DNA of 64,000 bases from Rhynchonema sp. JSB1_4 (Eukaryota; Nematoda; Chromadorea; Monhysterida; Xyalidae): contig JASAMV010002496.1 in assembly GCA_030248065.1 (NCBI GenBank), forward strand, positions 26,727 to 90,726, written 5' to 3'. Of the stretch, positions 43,434 to 64,000 are shown piece by piece. The notes below the pieces were generated by a model. The model made no database searches. It had not been told where the DNA came from and was given only the letters and a program-made list of their open reading frames with translations. A program made the position numbers and the translations under genes. Within the stretch, counting starts at the first letter, position 1, and every line of letters begins with the position of its first letter.

Positions 43434-44868
43434 CTATTTCAGTTCTTTCACTTGCAGACCGGGCGGTAGCGATTGTTTCAACTTTTCCGCTTTCTCCGTA
43501 TCCCCGTGAATCACGAGCGTGTACAGATACTTGCTGCAGCGCACCTGCAATTCGATCATTAATCTGAACGCATTGACTTTCAGACGCTTTGAGATCCAAT
43601 TTGCACCCAGAATATCCACGTTTGGCGCACAGAAAGCGAAATTGGGCTTCCGCGTAAATTGCCGCCGGTGAATTTTGAAAAGCCATGTCTTTTGAGAGTT
43701 TCGCACTCGCACTCAGACAAAAGCTTCGATACAAAGTAAACAGTTCAAATTTGCACATTAGAACAAAGCACGGCCAAATCCGCCATAAACTACGTTTCTT
43801 GATAAAAAAAACCAGACGACTTTTTTTATTTTTTGGCGATGTGCATTGTCGGGACCCCCACACCCCCCTGTGCTATGGTTGGGTCGGGCCGGACTTCTCG
43901 GCGCTACATTGTCAAAATGAAGAAAAATTCGGTTTTTTCATAAAATCCATGATTATTTGTGGATTTTGGCTCGTAGTAATCTAACCAGGGTGTTCTTTTT
44001 CAAAATGAGCCACCGGCTCATTTGGCGAAATCTTCTACTGGCTCATTTTAAAATGGGGGTAAAATATGTTGTTTTAGCTGTACTGCAGTGTGTTTACGGT
44101 GCGTTATGATACAAAACAGGGTATTATTAACCAAAAAATTGACGGTAATCGCGCCTAGCGTGAAAATTTTGACAATTTGCAGCACGGATTGCTAAGAAAA
44201 CGTCAATTTTGAAGCGTTTTGTACAATTTTTTGCGTGTGGTGTGCACAATAGAGTTTCAGAGAACGCCTTTTATCATATAAGTTGTGTCTCAAAACTGAT
44301 CCACAAAATATCTGCGGGTCACCAGTTGGACTTTTGTTCGTCGAATGCACGAGCTGGTGGAAGCCAGCTACAAGCCCATTTTCGATAAAATTTTCTCGGA
44401 AAAATAAAAAACCGATATTTCCCGGTAATTTTTTTCGAAAATTACCGAGCTCCGGAAAAAAACGGTTTTTCCGTTTTTTTAGAAATAAAACGGTTTTTTT
44501 TCAGTTGGTCACCATAATCATCATATTTTCGTTGTAAAACTGTCTTGCGTCCTAATCAAGATCATGAAACAAGGTTTATCTTTTGCAAAAAAAACGTTCT
44601 CTTGTTTTGCCATTTTGGACTTTTTCACTTTTCGACACCTGGCACCAGAGCCGATCGGGCCGGACCATGCCAGGCCGATCCTGTGAACTCTGCTGGTGCT
44701 GAGCGGTTGAGGAGACAGTCCCTGTTATTGAAGACACGCCCCAATAAAACACAGCATAAAAACCTTGAATTTGGTGTTGTCGCTATTTTTCTTAATCTTG
44801 ACCGATTTGGCGTCCTTTCTCCTCGCGGCCAACAAGAATTCCTTGATGTCGGTGATTTGACGAGGCAT
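43434..44868 (-). CDS. RPL38: 60S ribosomal protein eL38
   Basis: Two exons on the minus strand: 44764-44868 (35 codons, starting [20 protein letters not shown] and ending NTKFK) and 43434-43544 (36 codons plus TAG, starting [15 protein letters not shown] and ending [10 protein letters not shown]). Both sides of the 1.2-kb intron are phase 0, with donor AAG/GTTTTT and acceptor TTGCAG. The 71-residue product matches the eL38 family length (about 70) with one extra residue in the TLVI-x-EKAEK loop. The protein sits in the large ribosomal subunit. The start codon is the only one giving the conserved MPR N-terminus. A CACTTCAG about 55 bp upstream may be a splice or trans-splice acceptor. The intron (43545-44763) holds repeat-like A/T-run sequence near 44380-44510. 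Transposon-like sequence comes within about 100 bp upstream of the start. Confidence 0.95.
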
Positions 44869-44944
44869 TTTGTGACAAATCTCCGTCGCTTCGCCGGTGA
44901 TCGGTTTTTAGGCCTGAAGTGGCAAAAAAGGGGCTGTTTGCACA

Positions 44945-46560
44945 GTAGTGGCAGAGGGGGTTAGGGGGGTTACCCACTCTCAGCACTTATTTCTACCACA
45001 AAACCCGAGGGGGGTTGGGGTGGTTGAGTACTTACCTCTCACAACTCCAAATCTTACCTCTCACACGCAATTTCTTACCCTTTAAAGTGACTCTACAATT
45101 GATCGTTGACCGCGTTTGTTTGCAGTCATTTTTTCAGAAAATGAAGACTAGGTCTCAGAAACCCAGATTTAGGAAATAGATTTTCAAGTCGTTGCTTTGT
45201 GATGTTTCACGGAGCCCACACATTTTTACAGGAGGAGAAAAAATGAAAAAAGTTTGAGGCAGGCCTGTGCGAAACACAAGGTAATCCAATAGAAGATATT
45301 TTCAGCGTTTTATACTCAGACGTTTTTCTGTTAAACGAGATATAAAGCATTGTGCGAAACGCTATGTGTGATACATAATAAACGAAACACTCCAAAAAAT
45401 CAAGCCATTTTAAAGCACCCTTTTACTCTAGCATAATTTTAAGCATTTGTGGTGAATGAAATAAGTTGTCAATTAGAAATAAAAATCGTCTAATTATCTA
45501 GTATTTAGGATGTGCTTTTCGTTTTTCAAAACCCTACACAGCTCACACAATGTTTACCACAACAGGCGCAAGGCACCCATTCCCACAGCGCACACACACA
45601 AAGCTGAAACATTATCCCCGGCCGGCTGTGTGTTGTGTTGTGTGTGCGCTGTGCGTGGTCTGAATGGCTGCCTTGCGCATGTTGTGGTAAACATTGTGTG
45701 AGCTGTGTAGGGTTTTGAAAAACGAAAAGCACATCCTGAATACCAGATAATTAGACGATTTTTATTTCTAATTGACAACTTATTTCATTCACCACAGATG
45801 CTTAAAATTATGCCAGAGTAAAAGGGTGCTTTAAAAAGGCTTGATTTTTTGGAGTGTTTCGTTTATTATTTATCACACATGGCGTTTCGCACAATGCTTT
45901 ATATCTCGTTTAACAGAAAAACGTCTGAGTATAAAACGCTGAAAATATCTTCTATTGGCTTACCTTGTGTTTCGCACAGGCCTGTCTCAAACTTTTTTCA
46001 TTTTTTCTCCTCCTGTAAAAATGTGTGGGCTCCGTGAAACATCACAAAGCAACGACTTGAAAATCTATTTCCTAAATCTGGGTTTCTGATACCTAGTCTT
46101 CATTTTCTGAAAAAATGACTGCAAACAAACGCGGTCAACGATCAATTGTAGAGTCACTTTAAGGCAGAAATCGGTGTTTTTATCTTCCTAAAGAATCGCG
46201 CGCTCCCAACAATGCGTATTTTTAGGCGATGTTCGGCGAAAATTTGGAAAAAGTACTATTTTTACCTCATTTTTTCGCCGAAATTGAATCTCAAAAACGG
46301 TGTTTTTTTGCCTTTTTGAGTGACCAAAATCATACCTCCATAGTAGTGACAGATGGTAACCCCCCTCTCAGTACTTACCTACCACAAAACCCGAGGGGGG
46401 TTGGGGGGGTTGAGTACTTACCTCTCACAACTCCAAATCATACCTCTCACAAGCAATTTTATACATTTTTAAGGCAAAAATCGGTGTTTTTCGACCTGAC
46501 TTCCCCAAAAATCGCGCGCAAACCCACCCATAATACCTAATACCTATGTTTAGGCGATTT
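44945..46560. repeat. Dispersed repeat split by the 1073-bp palindrome
   Basis: The segments 44945-45085 and 46159-46560 share TACCTCTCACAACTCCAAATC-type text, G-rich GAGGGGGGTTGGGG and the ACTTACC word with 15600-15990. The palindrome at 45086-46158 lies between them at a TTAA. Confidence 0.6.
45086..46158. mobile_element. 1073-bp TTAA-flanked near-perfect palindrome, family F
   Basis: Ends AGTGACTCTACAATTGATCG and its complement, flanked by TTAA (45082-45085 and 46159-46162). Arms of about 500 bp are almost identical, which is why the same 62-codon frame appears on both strands (45207-45395 and 45849-46037). Octamers at 45202 (plus), 46035 (minus, symmetric, facing inward) and 45605 (minus, at the centre). 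No transposase. Confidence 0.9.
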
Positions 46561-46689
46561 TCGGCGAAGATTTGGAAAAAGTACTATTTAAAAGCACCCG
46601 GCTCCCTCTGGCTCTGGCTCAGCTTAGATTAGATTTTTGAAGAACATGGCGCAAATTCTATACTGCAAGCACATTGCGCGGCCAACACA

Positions 46690-47000
46690 ACCACAAACTT
46701 TCGGATCAGAGATTAGGATCGGGCCGGGATTTAGGACTTTAGGGTCAGTCCGGGCCGAAGATTTGGAGGTTCGGTCGGGCCGGGCCGGCCCGACCCGCCC
46801 GAATTGCGCAAATTTTAAGCCAAAAGCACCTTTTGACCCATATTTTCAAAAAAATTGCGCATCGCGCCGAGCAAAGATTAGAATCGGACCGGCCCGGCCC
46901 GGGATTTTTGGGTCGGGCCGGGCCGGATATTTGGAAGTTCGGGCGGGGCCGGCCCGGACTAGGACTTGCCGGCCCGAATTGCTCAATTTTTATGCCGAAA
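46690..47000. repeat. GGCC-rich repeats of the CAGAG family
   Basis: Several blocks of GGGCCGGGCC and GGCCCGGCCCGG with intervening GATTTGGAGGTTCGG, starting near ATCAGAGATTAGGATCGGGC. Relatives are at 12467-13302, 16385-16730, 17800-17925, 47492-47628, 47860-47975 and 49435-49595. Confidence 0.7.
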
Positions 47001-47077
47001 GCACCTTTTGACCAAAAATTTCCAAAGAAATTGCGCTTCGCACAGAGTTTATGCACATTTTTTGTGGGACTCGCAAT

Positions 47078-47467
47078 CAGTGTAGTTCCTGGTGCGGCGG
47101 GGAAATTAGTGTGCCTCACCTCCCTACTTTTTCGGAGGGGAGTGCACCTCCCTGGGGGGAAGGGGGAAGACCCAAAATCAGGGAAAAGTAATTTTTTGAG
47201 GTAGAAAATTTGATCATTTTTGCCCTTTTTTTGGAAAAAAATTCTTCATAAAAAGGGTATTTAGGCGATTTTTTGAGAGCATTGACCTAAAAATCACGCA
47301 TTTTTTGCCTAAAAATGCCCATGTTAGGCCTAAAAATGGCGATTTTAGGCAAAAATTGGGGAAATTAGCGTACCCGGCCGAAGGGGAAATTAGTGTACTA
47401 GTGTATCTTGGTCGGGGAAATTAGTGTACCTTAGGGGGGTCCCCCCTCCCCCCCAAGAGCTACACTG
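47078..47467. mobile_element. 390-bp hAT-like MITE, GGGGAAATTAGTG variant
   Basis: Ends CAGTGTAGTTCCTGG and CAAGAGCTACACTG, flanked by CTCGCAAT (47070-47077) and CTCACAAT (47468-47475), 7 of 8 identical. Interior parallels the GGCGGTTAG family with GGGGAAATTAGTGTACC in place of GGCGGTTAGTGTACC. Confidence 0.82.
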
Positions 47468-47491
47468 CTCACAATGGACCCGGTTCACAGA

Positions 47492-47628
47492 AACCAGAGG
47501 TCGCAATCGGGCCGGGCCGGGCCGGAGATTTGGAGGGTCGGGCTGGGCATGGGGGCAATCGCGGCATGGGGGCAATCACCAAAATCGCGGCCCGGCCCGA
47601 CCTCGGGCCGGCTCGATTGCGACCTCTG
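47492..47628. mobile_element. Short GGCC-rich element, ends CAGAGGTCGCAATCG
   Basis: Starts CAGAGGTCGCAATCGGGCC and ends with the complement GATTGCGACCTCTG. No target duplication seen. Same terminal sequence at 16383 and near 17925. Confidence 0.65.
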
Positions 47629-48029
47629 ATTGGGTGGCACCCAATACCTGGAAAAGACCCAATCCAATACCCATTACCCAATACCAGGCCCACACCCAAT
47701 CCCAATACCGGTACCCAGTGTAGTTCCTGGTCCGGCGGGGAAATTTGTGTACCTCCCTACTTTTTCGGAGAGGAAATTAGTGTACCTCCCTGGGGGGGAA
47801 GGGGGGGGGGAAGACCCTATATCAGGGGAAACCTCGGCCGGGCCCGGCCCGAACGTCCCGAATTCCCACCTCTGCCCGGTACCCGGGCCGGGCCGCGATT
47901 TTGGAGTTGGTCGACCGGGCCGGGCCGGGCCGGAGATTTGGGGGGACCGGGCCGGGCCGAGCAGCCCGGCCCGGTATGCCTAAATTTGAACGAAATTACT
48001 ATTTTTTGAACCAAAATTTTCAAAATTTT

Positions 48030-48258
48030 TGCGCTTAATTTTTGTGCTCGCGCCAATTTTTCACTGAAATCGAAAAACTCATCAGTTTTGCATTACAATT
48101 TTTTGGAAAAATTGGAATAAAGTACCGATATTTTTCCAATCAAAAACCGAAAAGGTACCCACGGAAAAATAAATGGAAAAGTACTCGGGTCTCGGAAAAA
48201 AAAACGGTTTTTTTTCGGTTTTTTTCCGGAAAAAAAACTGGTTTTTTTCCGTCTGCCA
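48030..48258. repeat. Dispersed repeat, copy also at 53305-53515
   Basis: Shares CATCAGTTTTGCATTACA, AATTGGAATAAAGTACCGAT, AAAACCGAAAAGGTACCC and CAGTATAC in the same order with 53305-53515. Non-coding. Confidence 0.75.
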
Positions 48259-48264
48259 GTATAC

Positions 48265-48560
48265 TGTAGTACCGACCGGCCGAGCTGGGGGGAGTCGTCC
48301 GGGAACAAAATTTTATGTCTACTTTTATTGATGAGAATGTACTCTTAAGCGCTAATTTCGCGCGTCACGCGCGATTTTTCGCCTATATGGAGTGAAAAAT
48401 ACCGATTTTAAACCATTTTGAGCCAAAAATTATACCATACCTACTACACTACTGTACCAACCGGGGCGGCGACTTACGTACTGCATCAGGATGGCGCGTC
48501 AATCTACCTACCTAACCTACCTACCTACCCTTCCCCCCAGCTGTACCAACCAGTGAAAAC
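48265..48560. repeat. Dispersed repeat, copy also at 12815-13082
   Basis: Near-identical to 12815-13082, except for a few short insertions. It ends at the left target duplication of the element at 48564. Confidence 0.78.
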
Positions 48561-48563
48561 AAG

Positions 48564-49360
48564 CAGTGTAGTTCCTGGGGTGGGAGGGGGGGGGTCCCCC
48601 CCTAAGGTACACTAACCGCCGCGACCAAGGTACACTAGTACACTAACCGCTACGCCAGGTACACTAACCGCCTCAATTTTTGCCTAAAATAGGCATTTTT
48701 AGGCCTAAAATGGGCATTTTTAGGCCAAAAACGGGTGATTTTTAGGTCAATGATGTCAAAAGTGGCCAAAATACCCGTTTTATTGAGAATTTTTTCGAAA
48801 AAGGGGCAAATATCGGTCAAATTTTCTACCTCAAAAAGTGACTTTTTCCTGAATTTGGGTCTTCCCCCCTTCCCCTCCAGGGAGGTACACTAACCGCCGC
48901 ACGGAAAAAAGGGGTACCGTATTCCCTAAAATAGAGCCCCCCCAAAAATACAGCCCCCCTAAAAGGGGTCAGTGAAAAAATAGAGCCCCCCAAAAATACA
49001 GCCCCCCCAACTTGGAATTCCCCGCTTGGGGGTCGTAAAGTCAAGTTCTTGTATAAGACACCTTGTGTACAACGTTTGTGGTTGAGTATATGATGACTTA
49101 AAGCCTTTTATGGAAGATCTGCACCTAAAAACACTCAATAATGACCAGTAACACCCTGACAGAACTCCATTTTAGGGGTATTTTTGGAACATTTTTTTGA
49201 GATTTTGGGCAGCGAAGAAATACAGCCCCCCCCAAAAATAGAGCCCCCCCAAAAATACAGCCCCCCCTAAAAGGGGTCAGTGAAAAAATACAGCCCCCCC
49301 TTGTATTTTAGGTTTTACGGTAGGTACACTAACCGCCGCGCCGGACCAGGAACTACACTG
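48564..49360. mobile_element. GGCGGTTAG hAT-like MITE carrying a nested TA element
   Basis: Ends CAGTGTAGTTCCTGG and CCAGGAACTACACTG with perfect 8-bp duplication AAAACAAG (48556-48563 and 49361-49368). Without the inner element (48917-49320) it is about 390 bp, the size of its relatives. Confidence 0.87.
48917..49320. mobile_element. 404-bp TA-flanked MITE, CCGTATTCCC family, intact
   Basis: Starts CCGTATTCCCTAAAATAG and ends CTATTTTAGG-like TTTTAGGTTTTACGG, flanked by TA (48915-48916 and 49321-49322), as in Tc1/mariner-type elements. It lies inside 48564-49360. It provides the reference for the disrupted copy at 17955-19860. Confidence 0.82.
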
Positions 49361-49599
49361 AAAACAAGTATTCTGCAGAAAATTTTCGAATTTTTTTCAG
49401 CTTTTTGGACTTTTTTAGTTTTCAGCCCTTGAAAATTGGCTGACCGGGCCGGGCCGGGCCGGGCCGGGCCGACCTCAAGCCAAAACGGGCCGGGCCGGGC
49501 CGACCTGCAGCCCTCCACCGGGCCGGGTCGGGCCGGACTTTTCGCCGACCGGGCCGGGCCGGGCCGACTTTACCCGGCCCGTTTCCGATCTCTGCAAGG

Positions 49600-50199
49600 T
49601 ACCTACCCTTCCCCCCCATCCCCCCCAAGGGGTGGTTGCAAGGTACCTACTCCTTAGGGGGGGAATCCCCCCCCCCCATCCCCCCAGCCACTACACTGCG
49701 CGTCCCCAAGAAAATTTTGCAAATTTGGTCTTTTTTAACCATTTTTTCCTTTGACCCCAAATTCGGGCCGGGCCGCGCCGCAATTTTGGACGTTCAATTC
49801 GGGCCGTGCCGGGCAGATATTTTGGTCAGCGGCCCGATCCCAGCTTCGGATAAGTAAAAAATATCTCTTGCAATTCCTGGTGGAGGACCGCCGGGGACAC
49901 ACTGGGTTGACCATCCAGTGAACGTCCAATAATGTCCGGTTGCTCGTCTATTGCGCACACCGGATCCAAGAGCCATCCCTCCACGCTCCACATAAAATTC
50001 ATTCATGCCGAGTTGCTTGGAGATAGGCTTGATGGTTAGGCTGGGGCTAGGCAGGTGGTAAAGCATAGGCCTGCAACTAGGCTTGAGGACAGGCGAACGG
50101 GTCGGGTGGAGAAAGAAGTTGGTCGTCTGAAGTACTGAACTTTCAGGCTTGCTTTTGGGCTTTCACTCTGTTTTCGGCTTAGGCTTACATTTTGCAGTA
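49600..50199. other. Repeat remnants, no gene
   Basis: Holds a GTAGTGGCTGGGG-type element end (about 49690), a GGCC-rich remnant (49760-49845) and moderately repetitive AGGCTTGAGGACAGGC words (50020-50150). No supported gene. Confidence 0.45.
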
Positions 50200-50298
50200 A
50201 TGTCCTATCGCGGTGGCGGTCGCGGCGGTGGAAATAAAAGGCCTCGTGTCAACGATTTCTCGACCACAACAACTACGTATCGTGTCCGTGCTAACCAG
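50200..50298 (+). CDS. RGG-rich first exon of an unidentified gene
   Basis: ATG at 50200 two bases after a TTTTGCAG acceptor (a 5'-UTR or spliced-leader acceptor), then 33 codons, MSYRGGGRGGGNKRPRVNDF followed by a Thr run, ending at a CAG/GTTCATGG donor in phase 0. RGG and KRPR stretches are typical of nuclear RNA-binding proteins. I could not place a second exon. A frame at about 50405-50500 repeats the word ANQ but has no clear support. Confidence 0.45.
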
Positions 50299-50870
50299 GT
50301 TCATGGAGTTCAATTTACATTACGCATTACGTTGTTTTCGTTCATTAGGCATATACTGTTATGAACCACATCTAATCAAACTGAAGTGCTTCTATCTGCA
50401 CACAAGGCCAACCAAAACCCACGAACTTGGAGGATTCAGTGGTCTCAACAGACAGGGATGCGAGAGCATTGCGTAACTGTTGCATTTAGCAAATTATTGA
50501 AAAAATTAATTTGGAGTCCTGTCTACACCTAGGTTCCGCGGGGTATTCGACATCATCGAGACACTCGTGGTAGCGCTATAAACATTGTAAGGAGCTCAAA
50601 ATGATGCGCTGCTGCTGCTTTCAAATCAAAGTCCCTGTGGCCATAATTGCAAGAATCAATTCACTCACGTTTTATTGTTTGCTCATATATTTTTGGGAAT
50701 ACAAACACACATGAAATCAAATCTGGCATCAGTCGACTTTTTCAGTAGATTAAAGTCCGCGAGCAAAGCATTGTGCACCAATGAATGCTGAATGACAAAA
50801 AAAACCAACAGCAAAAACTAAAGGCGTAAAATTACGTTCTCATCCAAATAGGCACCCTGCTCAATATGTA

Positions 50871-51058
50871 AAGGCAAACTACGCCAACACGAGCCCGATT
50901 TCGGAGTTGGTGCACCAGCAAAACGTAAAGAAAGAGAAATCCTCATGCACCACGTTGTATTCCACAACGTGTAACGTTTCCCAAATCAGCAGCCACGTAT
51001 GAATGTTTCACTAGTCTAGCACCTCCGATATCGGGCTCGTGTTGATGTAGTTTGCCTT
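50871..51058. mobile_element. 188-bp fold-back element, TA-flanked, family B copy 2
   Basis: Terminal repeats AAGGCAAACTACGCCAACAC and GTAGTTTGCCTT flanked by TA (50869-50870 and 51059-51060). Related to 10117-10304 in inverted orientation. It carries ATGTTTCA at 51003-51010. Confidence 0.85.
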
Positions 51059-51448
51059 TAGATTGATCATTTTTAGAAACATCAAGTTAATTCATCGTTA
51101 CGAGTACCTCGTTCCGAAAAAATGGCTAAATCAGATCACAATCAACGATCATGGTGTTTGCAGGCCACATTTAATAACCGACCAGAAAAATCGATAGGAA
51201 AATTAAAAAAAAAACGAAAATCGAACCAAGGCGACAATCTTGTGCAGTAGCGGACATAATAAAAGTTCATCTTCTCACAAACATAAAACAAAAAAAAGAA
51301 ACAAAACAAAAAAAAAGAAGGAAAAAAAAAAAAAAAAAAAAAGACATACAAATATATTATCTGCATCGTCTGTGATCCAGCTTCAAGCTAACCACAATTA
51401 CAGCACGATATATTCAAGGCAAGAGCGGCGTAAAATTACAGATGCATT

Positions 51449-51838
51449 TTGTTCAAAAGAGATGCGGGGAAAAACGAGAAACCAAGTGAACAGCGAATAC
51501 AAACAAAAGCAGCAACTAGAAAAATAGAAAACCAGAGATCTGTACAGAATTTTGCAAATTCAAAGCCCAAAAAAACAACACACGCTTTGCGCGATATCTG
51601 CGTCCGAAAGCAGCGAGCAGATCTGTCAGCGACGCGTATTGGGAAAAGCTTGGACAGTTGCTTTGAGAGAGACAAAACACACAAGGCATGGGTTAGCTCA
51701 GGGGATTGGCCCAGGCCAAAGTATAAGCTTAATGGTAAGCCTAGGCTTAAGCCTGAAAAAAAGGAAGTCAATTTTGAAACTGTCCGAGCTTTTCCCAAAA
51801 TGCGTCAGCGACCCAGGGTGAACTATGCACAAAATTAG
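51449..51838 (+). other. Basic 129-codon open frame, unassigned
   Basis: Lys/Arg-rich frame (MFKRDAGKNEKPSEQ... to YAQN) with no recognisable domain. It could be an exon of the gene beginning at 50200 or chance. The stretch 51839-52421 shows no gene. Confidence 0.2.
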
Positions 51839-52421
51839 ATCATACCACTACCGGATGCAGACTGTGCCGTATGTTATTGCATTTGGCGTTGAACTAGAAC
51901 CCCCCTCCAAACCAGAATAAAAATAAGCCACCGACATATAACATTTATAAATGCCACACATCACGGTCTACCACCCGGAATCGGTGCTTTGACTTTGCAC
52001 GTTGCTGTCTGGCTGCAAATCCGTCACACCCCAACTGTCACCGGTCGATGCTTGCGCAATGCTGAAATGGTTTCTTTTAGCAAAAGTTGTTAAATTGAAC
52101 GAAATTGTGCATCATTTCCATGTATAATGCATAATCATGCACGCGATAGAGAGAGACTGCAAAGCGTAGAATCAGCGAGCCAGCTGGATCGGGATTTTAA
52201 CCTACCTGGCGTAGTACATAGAATCAAGACTTTCCAGTTCCGGGCTAACATTGCACCGAAGAACCTTCGGTAGGGTCACTGCACCTTACCCGTCCTCTAC
52301 CTGTGACCCGATAAATTAGGCCAGCATAAAAAATTCGACACCATATTCAACATGCATAGCAGCAGACAAGATTTCATAACGGCAGGGTGAGAGCACCAAA
52401 CTGTCACAATAAGACTGGTCA

Positions 52422-64000
<11,579 letters not shown>

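Noticed and set aside
45207..46037. Two nearly identical 62-residue proteins on opposite strands
   Set aside because: They are the same sequence read from the two arms of the palindrome.

Overview
This window looks like a piece of a compact, intron-rich animal nuclear genome, most likely a nematode. The grounds are an introns style with TTTTCAG-type acceptors and at least one intron of about 42 bp, a GLH-like (CCHC zinc knuckle) Vasa helicase, and an over-represented octamer ATGTTTCA that resembles the core of the nematode piRNA (21U-RNA) promoter motif. The species is not established by the sequence.

Layout. (1) 1-14521, minus strand: a PX-MIT-kinase gene of the RPS6KC1 type that runs off the left edge. 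Its PX exons lie at 13.7-14.5 kb, linker exons at 10.5-13.6 kb, MIT exons at 8.7-9.5 kb and kinase exons at 1-1.2 kb. The big intron before the kinase exons holds an intact LINE (about 1395-6470) whose single ORF joins an Ulp1/C48-like protease, an endonuclease and a reverse transcriptase. (2) 14.6-20.3 kb: a repeat graveyard of hAT-like and TA-flanked small elements nested in one another, with GGCC-rich and GGTATT arrays. (3) 21.7-23.6 kb and 28.4-31.5 kb, plus strand: two tandem MCFD2-like secreted EF-hand genes. Copy 1 is intact. Copy 2 has a 1643-bp DNA element inside a coding exon. (4) 31.5-43.4 kb: mainly intergenic, with TTAA-flanked and TAA/TTA-flanked elements inserted into each other. 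(5) 43434-44868, minus strand: ribosomal protein eL38. (6) 45-50 kb: more repeats, including a 1.07-kb palindrome. (7) 50.2 kb, plus strand: a lone RGG-rich first exon. (8) 52.4-64 kb, minus strand: a Vasa/GLH DEAD-box helicase in about 19 exons, running off the right edge.

Most notable: ATGTTTCA/TGAAACAT occurs 35 times here (I would expect about 2-3 by chance) and sits in the loop or arms of nearly every long fold-back element, although the arms of these element families are unrelated to each other. A reasonable hypothesis is that these are piRNA-type promoters carried by fold-back elements. That is inference and needs small-RNA data. Around 30 mobile elements are delimited below, many with visible target-site duplications.
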